Assembly: GCF_949628215.1 (NCBI RefSeq)
Contig: NC_134283.1
Location: 24,964,975 to 25,028,974, forward strand
Length of the DNA: 64,000 bases
DNA from: Phalacrocorax aristotelis
Lineage: Eukaryota; Chordata; Aves; Suliformes; Phalacrocoracidae
Reading direction: 5' to 3'
Part shown: positions 48,987 to 61,500 of the stretch, in pieces
How the letters are laid out: the number at the start of each line of letters is the position of its first letter
Numbering within the stretch: the first letter of the stretch is position 1
The notes under the pieces: generated by a model
Seen by the model: only the letters and a program-made list of their open reading frames with translations
Told to the model about the DNA's origin: nothing
The model's database searches: none
Translations under genes and position numbers: made by a program

Positions 48987-49032
48987 TCAGCATGCCCCTG
49001 CTTGCTTCATGTGTAAGGCACCTCTACTTCTC
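48987..49032 (-). CDS. SPINK-type gene exon 4 (Kazal C-terminus)
   Basis: Acceptor TTTCCTTTGCAG; encodes [14 protein letters not shown] and TGA (48987-48989). This supplies the sixth Cys as the last residue, as in most SPINK proteins. Confidence 0.92.
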
Positions 49033-52000
49033 CTGCAAAGGAAAGGGAGGACATAGACATTGCAGACAGTAAGCTTAACATTATAAACTAAAATCTCTCT
49101 GAAATCCTCAGCCAACAACTTGCTAACAGACACTATAAACATTTGTAGCAGACAAGAAAGCACTGATCTGTAAACAATTTTCTTTTAAAAATTATGTATT
49201 TTATCCTTAAAAAGCAAGATATTTCCAGTACTGCTTTTGAATTCTAATATGACCTGATTTGGGTCCAGGTGCCTGGTTAGCCCTGAGTTGCTCATTGGAT
49301 CTTCTCTTTACTTTATGACTTCTACAGTTTATGCTAGAATAGGAAGTTGCTAACACAAATATCAAGGTCGTTTGTTTAGCTCAATTGGACCTTATTGGTG
49401 GGAGAAGTAATAAGTTTATAAAGATTAAGCAAAGAAGCAGAGGAGTAGCAACCCACAAAAAAATGATAGCACTTAGGTGGAATGGAAATACTCGATAACT
49501 CAGCCAGTGTCAGATTTTGTCTTGTTCAGGAGTAATTACATAGCATTGTACTTACAGGACTGCTTTGCAGAAAGAACATTTGTTGTTATATGTTTTCCCA
49601 TCAGAGCCGCAAAAAGGTTGATAGAGTCTTTCACAGTAAATAGGTCTTCCTCTCTCTAGGTTCTTGTATTCATGGCAGTCTATCTGCAAATACATTGTCA
49701 TTTTAATTTGAATCCATCTTTCTCACATTCTCCATTCACCTACAGAAATAATGATTATATGAAATTTTTGGACAAGTGTGTCAGCTGCTCCAGAGCAACA
49801 TAAAATCATAGAATCATTAAGGTTGGAAAAGACCCTTAAGATCATTGAGTCCAACCTCTAACCGCTAACCTATCACTGCCAAGTCCACCGCTAAACCATA
49901 TCCTCAAGCACCACATCTACCCTTCTTTTAAATACCTCCAGGGATGGAGACTCAACCACCTCCCTGGGCAGCCTGTTCCAAGCCTGACAACCCTTTCGGT
50001 GAAGACGTTTTTCCTAATATCCAACCTAAACCTCCCCTGGCGCAGCTTGAGGCCATTTCCTCTCGTCCTATTGCTTGTTACTAGGGAGAAGAGACTGACC
50101 CCCGCCTCGCTACAACCTCCTTTCAGGTAGTTGTAGAGAGCGATAAGGTCTCCCCTCAGCCTCCTCTTCTCCAGGCTAAAAAACCCCAGCTCCCTGAGCC
50201 GCTCCTCATAAGACTTGTTCTCCAGACCGTTCACCAGCTTCGTTGTCCTTCTCTGGACACACTCCAGCACCTCGATGTCCTTCTTGTAGTGAGGGGCCCA
50301 AAACTGAACACAGTCCTCAAGGTGAAAAAGAGTTCTCTTTTTTCCAACATGATCACTGGGGCTCTACCATCTATATTAGCTGAGCCTAAGCCTCAAAAAC
50401 CCCCATTATTTCTGACAGAGATGTGTGTGATGCTACCCACGGCAGGTATTGAGCACCTTCAGGGACTTCACTGTCTGTCTGAATAAGAATACAGTCAAGT
50501 AGAAGAAATACAGCCTCTTTTCCGTCTACAGAAAAGTTGAGGCTTAACAGTTTTTCTTCTATCTGATTGCAATTGTCAGTAAATTCAGGTGAGATCAGTT
50601 CTCAAGGATGTGAAAGGTTTCTGTCTCTCTATTGCACAAGTATCAGCTCTTGACACTTTTTACACTGATGAAAGGATTTGCCCAGGCAGAGTTATGTAAA
50701 GCCCTATTTAAGTATTAGCATGAAAATAAGTTCTTTAAAGGCCCTCATCTGATGGTGGGACTGTATGCATTACATATGAAAATGGGAGTACAAACTAATA
50801 AAAGGAGTGACTGAAAGTGCTGATGTCCTGGTTTTGGGCTCAATCTTCCTCTATCAAGGGAATGTTGTTCCTGGTATTTGACAAGCAAGGAGTTCCTTTT
50901 GCAGTGCACATGTTCTATTTAATGTACTGTTTGTTATTCTCAAAAGCCTAGGGTTTGCTTGCCTAGGAAATCACCTCTCCTTACAGGTGCTGTTGGAGCT
51001 AAAATTGGTTCAGCTCTTTTTGCTGCTGGTCTGGTGACAATCTGAAGCATATTAGTCTTTGGAGAGACACTGTGAATGGAGCTTTTACTTTCTGAAGGTC
51101 TAGCCAAAATATGTATTATAAGTGTATATATTTAAAACAGAACCCAGCCTTGCTGTTCTCTTGTTATGGCCTGATTATTTTCCCCTTTCATTCCAACTCT
51201 CAGTGAAGGATAGGAGTATTACTTCAGCCAAACCCTGGAATTTATGATAGATTATATGAATGGGTTTATGATAGTCATTGCCTGGGGTCTGCAGGTGGGT
51301 GAAGTGAGGAGCTGTGTGTGTTCAGCGCCTTCAGCAGCCCAGCTCCTATGCCATGGCTGCAGCACAGGCTTAGAGGTCTCCATTGGCAAAAAGGGTCATT
51401 AGCCAGTCATTCCTTTGGGTATTATGGGCTTAAATCCAGTTCCGGGGGGTGGGGGTGGAAAGCAGCATGTGGGGTGTTATTTTACTCAGGTTTTTCCTTC
51501 ATTTGGTCCTTTCCCTGTCCTCCAAAGCCCTGGCTGCTCACACATTTCAAACTCCTAGCCCCAACTGCAAAAGCAGGTCAGAGACCTGACAGGTTTCCAC
51601 AATGTAACCCAGCAGAGGCAGTGGCATGGGAGGGAATCTCTGTACCTTGTAACTTTTCATCTTTAAACTGGCCAGCCACCAACTCATGAGAGTCAAGGGC
51701 CAGTTGATAAAAAAGCTAGAAACTATGTGAATTTGCCCCATATATATTTGTAACAGCTGGTACAATTAGGAAGGTACTTAATTTGGTATGGAGAATGGAA
51801 CAGGCTCTTCCTGCAAAAGTATATATGTCTTGGTGTAGTTTGAAACATCAGAGGCTGTATATGTTCTGCTAGTATGGGACCAGCTCTGTGTGTGTGTATG
51901 CGTGTGTGTATGAATTCCCACTCCCTGCTGCTGTCCACTGGAATCCCAAAGGGCTTGTCTCTGCTCATCTGAGTAAGGAATTTTATTGCTTGGTGCCTCA

Positions 52001-54585
52001 TTTCTTTCAGTGGTTGACCACAGGATGGACACTCCAGCATAGTCAGAGAGAAATTAAAATCTCCAGATAGGTGATTTAGGATCTGAAAGTCACGAAGAAA
52101 GCCTTATAGTGTCATCATCAGATAAATATTAAAAAACCCTTGATTTCTCTGACTTAAAACTTGGCTTTGGAAAATTTCTTGCCTAGGCTGCATTACATCT
52201 AAAAACATAGAAGTTGTCAGGGCAACCGTATGGAAACTGCATACCTCGGACTCAGGGATTTCTCTCTTAAATACTTTGGCAACATTTAGTTAATGTTTAA
52301 TATGTTTGGTTGTTTTTGTTTTTACCTCATCAGCCTCATGTTGTTACAAACTATATATTCTTATCCTGAGATAAAGGAGAAAATTACTCACCTCATCCTT
52401 TTCGGCAGTATCTGCAATATAAACAGAATCACAAAAGAGTAAATAAAAACCACTGTTGAACATTCAGTTTGCAACTTGGATGGTTTCATTAGTATCAGAC
52501 CTTCCAGCAACACCAAGTCTCCTACCTCCTTGAAAGTAAATACTGGCATAGTTTTTTAGTGTTTAATAAGATACAGATGTCAGGACATACTAAATAAGTA
52601 GACCTTATTGTATTGTTTACCTTAGAAAACTGTCAGCAACTAGAACAGCCTTTGTTGTCAGAGGTAATTTCCTCTTTTCCCAAGAGAAAGATTGGAGGCC
52701 CCAGAGTCAATAGTATGTTCAATGGCCAGTCTGTTTAGGATGAACTAGTTTTTGAGCATGACTGGGTTTTACTTCCCAAGTTTGTTAAAAAAAGTTGTAT
52801 GTGGCTGTTAGCAGATCACACTGTCCTTTTATACTTCGATTTTCTGTCAATAATGAGGATAATACCATCATTAAAATATAATACTAAACATATGTAATGA
52901 TGATAATGCAATTTGGATCATAATGCCACTTTTAAAAGTGTTTTTTCTTGCCAGTCGATACACATTCTAAACTATTTGGCAGAACAATTGACTCCTGTTT
53001 TGTATGTGCATGGCATCTGATATAATGAAGCCCTGTTCTCAGGTGGGGCCTCAAAAAGCTCCTTCAAAACAATGATAATTACGCCTCCCAGAAAGTAATC
53101 AAGCATTATGGGCATGTCTCCATTATGGTGACACATTTGTTACTTTCTTTAGGAATGTATTTTGTTCTTCTCCTGCCCTGATATCATCATTCCAAGGAAT
53201 AAAAGTTATCAGGCAGAGGTTTCTGTACAGAAGGAGCAGAAAGAAAATGCATTATGGTCTAAAAGGCAGTACAACTCTAGCACTTGTCTTCCTGGCTAAA
53301 TGAAGCTTTTTTTGATCTTTAAAGCCATTAAGCTTTACCTTGTCCATGTCAAGTTTCAGTCTATATGACTAGAAGTTTGACTGAGTTTTCATTTTTCTGG
53401 ATTTGGATCAGATTTAACTCACTTCCACAAAAACATTAAGAGGATATTTTTTCTCTGGTAACCTTTTAGCATCCACTATGTATTTGGGAGTGAATGCAAA
53501 ACAGATGTGGCTCAAAAGTATCGATCTGTAAAGTTTTAAGACAGACAAGATAAACTAGAAAGTTCAAGGAAGGGATTTTCTGGAATTCTTATGAAAGCAA
53601 TATTTATTTATTTATCTGCAGTTAATGAAACACTGTTTGAGAGAACAGTTTCCATCAAAAGCATGCCATTTTATTGAAATTTACATTTTCATAAGAATTT
53701 TGTGACAATTTTCAAAGCAAACTTTTCAGAGCTATTCAAAATGGAAACAGATTATTTTGTTTCATGATTTTGGTTTTGTTTTAACATTTTCATTTGGTTG
53801 CTTCTTTAACATTCATAATGCTATTGAACTGCTGCACTACTAGTTTTAGAGAATAACTCAAAGAGGAGAGGCCAACTCTTCTTTGCTAAGTACAAATTAA
53901 GTTTTAGAGGGTTCTTATATTTGCCAACTTATGGTATCAATTCTAAATGTCCTTATTTTTCTATATCTTACTTTTTTTTGTTGCAAGTTTTGATTTAAAA
54001 AAAAAGATTACCAAGTGAAGGCTCAAGAAATTCCTCCCAGTGCCCTATTTTACCATTAAGTAACCTGCACCTCAAAGGTCTCTCCAGCCTGGCAAACTAG
54101 CATCAGAAAGAGGCTATTCACAGCCATGTTATATGGCCTGTGCATAATCAACTGTCCCCTGCTTGCTCAGTTTGGCAGGAGAAGGACCTCATCAGGTCGA
54201 AGTTCCCTGCTCAGATGGAAGAAAAAAATAAACAGGTAAAACCCTGCTTTAGTTCCAAGGCTTTACAGTTCACTTTTTAGTTACAATGCAGAATGCAGCT
54301 CTGATTCACACCACCATCAAGGAATAAGTTTCATCTACTCAAGGTGGCAGCTGTACAGCTGGTGCAGTATTGCTTGATAAATAGTGTATAAGCATAAAAT
54401 TTCATTTGCTTTTTGCCACACAAGTCCAGCAACCATTGCTTACTATCCCAGCAGATGGAGAAGACTGCAGTGTTTGAACATTGGAACTATAATATATCAG
54501 GAAGTAAAAAACGTTACTCACTTGCTAAGCAAAGAACAGCCAGGGTGAGGAGCACAAAGATGCCTGTTATCTTCATGGCAGACAT
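48987..54585 (-). CDS. SPINK-type secreted Kazal serine protease inhibitor (complete, 4 exons)
   Basis: The four joined exons (64+20+128+46 nt) encode 85 residues plus stop, the usual length of single-Kazal SPINK proteins. Residues 1-21 are a signal peptide ([17 protein letters not shown]). Residues 31-85 are one Kazal domain with six Cys at 31, 45, 53, 64, 67 and 85, spaced C-x13-C-x7-C-x10-C-x2-C-x17-C, and the core [15 protein letters not shown]. The reactive-site P1 residue (second after Cys2) is Arg47 followed by Leu48, which predicts inhibition of trypsin-like proteases. The protein should be extracellular. It sits beside FBXO38 on the same strand, as SPINK9 and SPINK7 do in mammals; the 13-residue gap between Cys1 and Cys2 also resembles SPINK9. 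Exact orthology is uncertain. A second ATG at 54576 (residue 4) has the better Kozak context and may be the real start. Confidence 0.93.
49556..49683 (-). CDS. SPINK-type gene exon 3 (Kazal core)
   Basis: Acceptor ATTTGCAG; encodes [20 protein letters not shown] and then [20 protein letters not shown], ending AV and two bases of Leu. Donor CCT|GTAAGT. It contains five of the six Kazal Cys and the reactive site. Confidence 0.95.
49804..50324 (-). mobile_element. CR1 LINE 3' end in SPINK intron 2
   Basis: The left edge carries the CR1 tail (atcatagaatcat) followed by ggttggaaaagacccttaag; the right edge is near the 'gaggggcccaaaactgaaca' segment. The minus-strand frame 49917-50270 is an uninterrupted remnant of the reverse-transcriptase C-terminus (starts [20 protein letters not shown]), so this is a fairly young copy. 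It is in the same orientation as the SPINK gene and ends 120 bp upstream of its exon 3. Confidence 0.95.
51886..51912. repeat. (TG)n dinucleotide repeat
   Basis: Interrupted TG repeat in SPINK intron 2. Not near a splice site. Confidence 0.85.
52392..52411 (-). CDS. SPINK-type gene exon 2 (20-nt microexon)
   Basis: ATATTGCAG acceptor, then 20 nt encoding NTAEKDE (first base of the Asn codon from exon 1), then the strong donor GTGAGT. A tiny exon 2 between signal peptide and Kazal domain is typical of SPINK genes. Phase is correct on both sides. Confidence 0.9.
54522..54585 (-). CDS. SPINK-type gene exon 1 (signal peptide)
   Basis: Encodes [20 protein letters not shown] plus Ala. Donor GCAA|GTGAGT. 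The first ATG (54585) has C at -3; the in-frame ATG three codons later (54576) has GCC before it. Either yields a normal signal peptide. Confidence 0.92.
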
Positions 54586-54675
54586 GGGTTCTTGACCTGT
54601 TTCACAGCCAATCTGTGCTCTGAGTATTCCAGTACACTTAGCTCAAATGTGTATTCATGTATCTGTGAGAGCAGA

Positions 54676-54683
54676 TATATATA
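54676..54683 (-). promoter_or_regulatory. TATA box of the SPINK-type gene
   Basis: TATATATA on the minus strand, about 91 bp before the first ATG, which would place the transcription start near 54650 and give a 5' UTR of about 65 nt. There is no CpG island here. The layout fits a tissue-restricted secreted protein gene. Confidence 0.7.
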
Positions 54684-55761
54684 CACCCATGCACAAAAAG
54701 CAGGAACCCTGATGATGAAATCCCCCTTGTACAGAAGGTAATTAGAAGGAGGTGTTGCCCATGGGTAGTGTCAATAAGAATGTCTTCTCTACAACATAGA
54801 GGTCATATGTACAGGGCAAAGATGAGCGTCACAGCATGGATTGTGTTGATAAAGGAGATGTATTGTACTTTGTCTAATCCCCTTGCCTAATTAACTGTTC
54901 CATCTCCATTAGCAAGTTCAAGGAGTGACTCAGTAAGGTGGTTACTTATTGCTGTTCTGTTATTGCCATATTGACCCTTAGAGCTGCACATAATTCCCTG
55001 GGGAAAAATAATTCTTACTGGGTGAGTTTTACAACATTCATACCCGTAGAGCTGAAATGCTTAATTTGTATTCTCTTGAAATTTTTGAGATCCTTGCCAC
55101 TAGCTGCGCATAGAGGCAATGCTGCTTAGTATGGCCGTACGCACGGCCCTTTCAGACTGCTCTGTGGTAGTCATTGCTGCTTGGAAATGTCTGTGTCTCA
55201 TGTGAACACCCTCACCCTCACACAGAGCCCAGAAGACCCCCCAGTCTTTCACTGTTCTGCCTTTAAATTTCCACCAGTTTAGAGATCAGAAACAATGCTT
55301 TGTGACAGAAGGAGTAAAGATACCGTACTGCACAGCTGAGCAAAGAGAAGTGCTGGGTTCACAGCTGTTGGGCATCCTGCTGAGTTACTGCCTGGTTTGC
55401 TGCCATGGAGATATGGAGAAGAGCCCTCTGCCTGCCCCCCTTCTTCTTTGTTGCTACTTCCAGCGCAATAGGTGTCATGTCATGTGGGATTCTTTAAACA
55501 AATCCAACATACCGGTGTGTTAGTAAATTAATCAATAGGCATAATTTTCTGGCTCTTAATAGACGGACCGGGGGAGAGTCACAATGGGAAACTCAGGTCT
55601 GAGTCTTAGTTTCATAAAGTTCAAAGTAATGTGGAGTTTTGAGCTTATAGTTTTGTTTGAATCCATCCTTCCAGAAGTGCCTCCTCTTTAGCAATTTGCA
55701 ATGTAGATGTGCAAATTGTCTCAATATTTATTAATTTTTCAATTTTCAATTATTTAATTTA

Positions 55762-56200
55762 GGGCAACGAAGCTGGTGAAGGGTCTGGAGAACAAGTCTT
55801 ATGAAAAGCAACTGAGGGAACTGGGTTTTTTACCCTGGAGAAGACGAGGCTGAGGGGAGACCTTTTTACTCTCTACAACTACGTGACAGGAGGTTGTAGC
55901 AAGGTGGGTGTTGGTCTCTTCCCCCAAGTTACTAGTGATAGAATGAGAGGAAACGGCTTCAAGCTGCATCAGGGGAGGTTTAGATTGGATATTAGGAAAA
56001 ATGTCTTTACTGAAAGAGCGGTCAGGCATTGGCACAGGCTGCCCAGAGAGGTGGTGGAGTCACCATCCCTGGAGGTGCTCAAAAAATGTGTAGACGTGGC
56101 ACTTTTGGGACATGGTTTAGGAGGCCTGGTGGTGTTGGGTTGACGGTTGGACTTGATGATCTTAAGGGTCTTTTCCAACCTTAGTGATTCTATGATTCTA
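55762..56200 (+). mobile_element. CR1 LINE 3' end, plus strand
   Basis: Runs rightwards from a truncated 5' edge (gcaacgaagctggtgaaggg) to a terminal gattctatgattcta at 56186-56200. Same general subfamily as the copy at 49804-50324 but in opposite orientation. The reverse-transcriptase remnant is broken near 55830; the frame 55883-56143 is open. Confidence 0.95.
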
Positions 56201-58059
56201 ATGTGAAGGATGGCTGTACACCATGACAGTTCACAGTACTTTAGTGATCACCTTCCCACATTGCAAGATAGCCTGAAGTTTTTTCCCCATAGAGGAGTTA
56301 GGGTCATATAATGCTAATTTCACTAAGACTGAGGGACAGAAAGTTCTTACAGAAAAGGCTGTAATAGGTCAAGTAGACCTTGGGCCCCACTAACTCATCC
56401 CAAGGGGGATACAGATCACCTCATCTTTAATGCATAAAGGGTTAATTTCTCATCACTTAATGGGACAAAAAAAAACAAACTATAAAAGGTGCCATCAAAT
56501 TCCAGTTCCAGGATAGGTTTGAGGTGGAGGCTTGTAGATTTTTTTTTTTAAAATGTCCTTACTACAGTGATTTAATTTCAAATTTTTCTTTGTTCTTAAC
56601 TTGGACATCTGTGCATATTCCTGTGAGGCAGAAATCACAAAACACAGGCTGTGTAAATTGGGGTTGGTCTGGATTCTGCTGCTTTGGGATGTCAGTGAAA
56701 TTTTTGTTCTTGAAAGCCCAAAACTTTTCTGAAGAGCCTGGCATAAAGCATGTATACTCATGGAGAATATTCTGGACATGTTTGTTGGTTGATGGACAGT
56801 TAGCAACACTAGGCAACAAGGGCAAAACCCAAAACAAACCAAAAGGTACTCCTTGCCTGAGTAGTTTTGAGCAAACAAGACTCTGGAGGATATCGTGAAA
56901 CTATAAAGCTGCAGCTTGACAGAACAGGCAGGTTCCTTGACACTGGTATGAGGAAATCTGCCACTTTGGTTACAGTCTTGCCTAATATGGTGCTACAGAG
57001 TGTACTGTCTGATGCAATCTCAGTATCCATCCCATCCCTCTAGCAGAAGAATATAAACATCTGTCTGCAGTCTTCTGGGTTGATGTAGGAAGATTTTCTG
57101 AGGACGAGAGTAGGAAGGAAGAGAAGACTTTTGGAGGTTGAAAGAGGCTAATGAGGGAGGCATATTTTGGATCAGATTTTTCATAGTATTTGAAAATTAC
57201 CTTGCTATTGAAAGGATTCCTGATGCTTATTCTATGCCCCACAGCAGGAAAACCATAGAGTCAATGTTTTATTTCTAGTGATATTTAGGTGTTTTGATTA
57301 GGGCTTTTGAGCCAAATTAAGATTCATTTTCTGAGACTTGGACCTTAAGCTTTGTAGGGCTTGCCCAGACCACTCAGATAGGAGGGATACAGTTCTGATG
57401 AGAAGCTGTGACATCTTGTAGGGTGTGCAAATAGCAGCTCAGTACAAGCAGGGCAGCTCGGGATCAGCTGAACTTCTGGACATTTTTACATTTTGAAATA
57501 CCAAAGCTGTCTTGAAGACAGCATACATACATTTCCATACACAGAAAGAAACAGTCTGTTTCACTTTCTGCAGCAAGGTAATACTCATATGTAAAATCTC
57601 AAAATGAAATTTGGTAAAAAGTGATGCCACGGAGCATTCAGTGCAACTCCACTTTAAAAGGATACTGGAGTACCTCGGTATCTATATGCCTAGCTTTAAG
57701 AATGGCCAGAATTCACATTAGGCAACTGGAGAAAATAGTCACTGTTTGACCATCTGAGGTGTCTTTCTGTCCAAACTTGCAGAGTCTTGTTTTTTGCCCT
57801 GGTAGTCTTTATACAGAGCTGGTCTGACAACCTGAGACTTGTCATCCTCCGGTAGGCCAAATGTTCATCTAGATCAGAGTGCTGTCTTTGACAACATTCA
57901 GCAGCAGATTGAGAGGAGAATAGAGTGGTTCTTCTCTTGGTGGACAAGTTGAACATGAGTAAGTGGTTTGCCCCTATAGTGAACAAGTCCAGTTCTGCAT
58001 ACTGGGCTGTAATAGTAAGAATATAATTATAAGTAAAAAAAAAAATTGTTTCCCCTTGT

Positions 58060-58548
58060 TCAGCCCTTATGAGGCTATATCTGGAGTTCTGTGTACAGTT
58101 GTGGGCTCGCCAGCACATGAAAGCCACTGAAATGCTGGAGCAGATCCAGTGAAGGACCACCAAGATGTTTAGCAGGATGAAGCATGTGTCACACTAGGAA
58201 AGCTTGAGAAGTGGTTTGTTCAGTTCAAAGAAAGAAGGCATAGTCTTATCTGTTGTCTTCAGCTACTTTGTAGAGGTGGAGAGAGAAGGCAAGAGCCAGA
58301 CTTTTGGAGGTGCACAGTGAAAGGAAGAGAGAGAATAGTGCAAAATTCAGCAAGAGAAATTCCAATTAGATACAAGGAAAACAAATGTCACAATGAGAGT
58401 AGTCAAGCATTGGAACAGGTTGCCTAGAGAGATCATGGAAACTCTGTCCCTGGAGATATTAAAAAATTAATGTGTTCTAAACTGGCTATGGTCTGGAGCT
58501 GGGGCAGGGATGTGGGGAACCAGGCGACCCCTGATTCTGTGATTCTCA
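58060..58548 (+). mobile_element. Old, diverged CR1 LINE 3' end
   Basis: Recognisable blocks such as 'ttgtgggctcgccagcacat', 'cattggaacaggttgcctag' and a final gattctgtgattct (58534-58547). More diverged than the other three copies, with no open frame of note. Confidence 0.85.
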
Positions 58549-61500
58549 GAGGTGAATGTTAACAGTTGCTGGCAGTCAGATGCTTAGGGACTATGTGGCA
58601 TATTATATTTGTCCTTACGAGTTAGCATTTCTAGATTTTCCAAAGCAGACATGGACAATAGAGTAGTTGGATTGATTTTAGCTACTTGAAAAAAATGTTG
58701 TTTCTTGGAAAACAAGTGTTCAGATCTGTTTAGTAATAGCTGCTTCCCAGAGTTGGATAAGTAGGCCTCTTTATCAGACCTAAACTAATTCTGAAATTAA
58801 TGGTAAATACTATGTTTGGATTGAAAAATTGTGAGTGAAATTTTGGCCTCACCAGCAAACTCGTATCGGTTTCTATTGAGCTGGGAGGTACTGTTTGAAT
58901 ACATGTATATTAATTGTGGGCCTCTGATAGTTTTCTACTTCTATCATTGTATCTTGTCTTTCCTGGCTTCTTACCTCTCCAAGTTGTTGTTTTGAAGAAG
59001 AAAAAGTAATTACTTGGTGAACGAATATTTATTCACTTTAATGGGTCTGTTACATCTTATAAAATAAATATTAGTGCATACTTCTCTGGGAGTGAGAACA
59101 TTTGTAACAACTATTGATATATTGCTCTTATTTTTGGAGCCTCAAATGGAGCACAACTGTGATGCCCAATACGCTGCTGCAGTATGTCATTAGCTAAGTG
59201 CCTGCTTTAGTCTGCATGGGAGGATGTTCTCTGGCTGCATTCCAGGAAGCATTGATGCACAGTAGCTTGTTGCCATTCATATGATGGAGTGCCTCACATT
59301 GAGGACATTAACAGTGCTGAAAAAACAGCACATGGAATAGCTAAAAAACATATGCACATACACCAGGTATACCTGGAAAGAATGTACAAGTCAAGACAGG
59401 TATTGATATGGTCACAAGTGGCAATTCAGATCTCGTAGTGATTCCAGTGCATGTTTATACACAACCCAGTACACCGGCTCCTTCAGTTTTATTTTGTGTG
59501 GGTGGTTAGGGTTGTCCACCCATGTGCAATTAATGTATCAGGCTTTAAAGTCTTGCTCAATGGAAGATTTAAGAACCAAGTGATGCATTTCTTAAGGCAT
59601 AAAACTGTGCCAAAACATTTGGGTATTTGCCTAAAGGAAGGTGAGTTTCCCATTTTCCAGACCTTAAGAAAGATTAAAGGAGCCTTTCTTTAAAATTGCA
59701 GGTATCAAGCTGGGACATATCCCTGCTGAAGGTTTCATATGCTATTTTAGAAAGGAAGAAAAAAACCATCACTGTACTCTGATCTTTATTCTTTTTCTTA
59801 GTATCTTCTGATCTCTTTAAGATAAATTACAAGGCTGTGATACCTGCTATTGTGCAACTAGCTTGCAAATCCTTTGAGCTACTTACTGTCATACCATTGA
59901 TGTTTCTGAAAGACTTGATTCTTCACAGAGTGCAAAACAGGCATTAACAGCTTAACACAGCACTGAATGAATTGGACAGTGGGCATTGAATAGGACTTAT
60001 TTTAAATTGCATTCTACTTTGCATTTTAAGATGTAATTTCCAGGTGTTTAGCACATTGCAGTTCTGTCACACTGAAATCAGTCAAACTGAAGTGTTTGAG
60101 AAAAAGTTTCTTTTAAGGTTTTTTTCATGTCTCAGAACAAGGTTAGAGGATGTACATCATGAAAGAGAAGCTACAACTTAGGAAAAATTGGGGAAGTATG
60201 AAGGTCAACATGGGAGGAGGGGTGGATATGAAGCGTTTGGACCTGCAATCTAATTCATGCTCTCTCACAGAACCCCTAATTAGACATAAGCCTTTTTTCC
60301 CCCCTTGGCAAACCATTTTTTTTTTCCTTTTGCTGTTAGCAAGTGCCTGCTTACCCAGCCCTAGTGGCTGAAGCACTTAGAGGATGGCAAGCTCCTACAG
60401 CAACCTATTAGTGTCTCATTAAGTACACCAACTACTTGTAAAGCATTCTTTAAGGTGAGGAGCACCCACAAAAAGCCCTGGAGGGAATTAGTCAGTCTTT
60501 GTTCAGTGCAGGTTTAGGGAGGTGTGGTAGGCAAAACTTCAGCCACATGTTGAATGATGGGTATGAATAGAAAGCTGGAGGAGTAAGACAGGGGTCTGAT
60601 AGAAGACCTCTTAATGTGTCTGTATGATTAAAGACTCTCATACCATAGCGGCTTCAGGAATAAACGTAGTTCTATCATTATTTTATTTCAGAAGCTTTGT
60701 TTTTGCAGTCTGAAGTTTTCTGGGGGCAATTTTGTACATTGTGCAGCCTGAGTCTAGAAGGTTTCCAGATTATTTGCAGCACAACAAGGAGAGGAATTAA
60801 GACAGAGAAGTACAAGGATTAACTGACACGTCAACTATTATTTGCTTGACTGATGGAGTATGTTAGGAAATGATGTCCAGTGTATGGAGCCACCCTAGTG
60901 AATACTAGTGCTGTGATATTAACACCTTTTTGTACAACCTAGAGAGTTCCTCAGAGATGGGAGGCTGACAATTTCTAGAGCAGATATTCAGAGGCACTTG
61001 GTTCCATATAAGGCTTAGGAAATGGACAATCAAGGACTGAAGCCAGCTTATGTCTTAAAGAACAGCCATCTTACAACTAACTTGGTTTCTGCGGAAAAAG
61101 GGGCAGTTTCAAGCTGTGATTTGTTATTTTTCTGAAGAATCTTAGACAATTACTTTCCTCACTACTGGCTCCTCATTACCTCATGATCTATGCCAGGAAA
61201 GCTTCCTGTAGGAAGGTTTAACTGCCCTTATGGGATCATGGCACAGAAAGGCATATTCCTCTAAAGGTAATAGACCAAAATAGTCTTTGTCAGGATACTT
61301 GTAAATTTAGCCTGGGTATTTCTGAGAGTGAGAACTAGGCTGAATCAAAGTTAACGAGAGGTTTCAATGATTGGTTTCAGTGGTGCCAGGTTTTCAACCC
61401 AGAAAGCTGAAGAACAGGAAGGTCCTACTAGTTCTGAACACTGTACTGACAGTATTAGAGAGAAACCTCAAAGACCTCAAGATATATGTCAGCCCGGTTT

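Noticed and set aside
51318-51689. 123-codon plus-strand open frame in SPINK intron 2.
   Set aside because: Antisense to the intron, no domain, and the composition resembles its non-coding surroundings.
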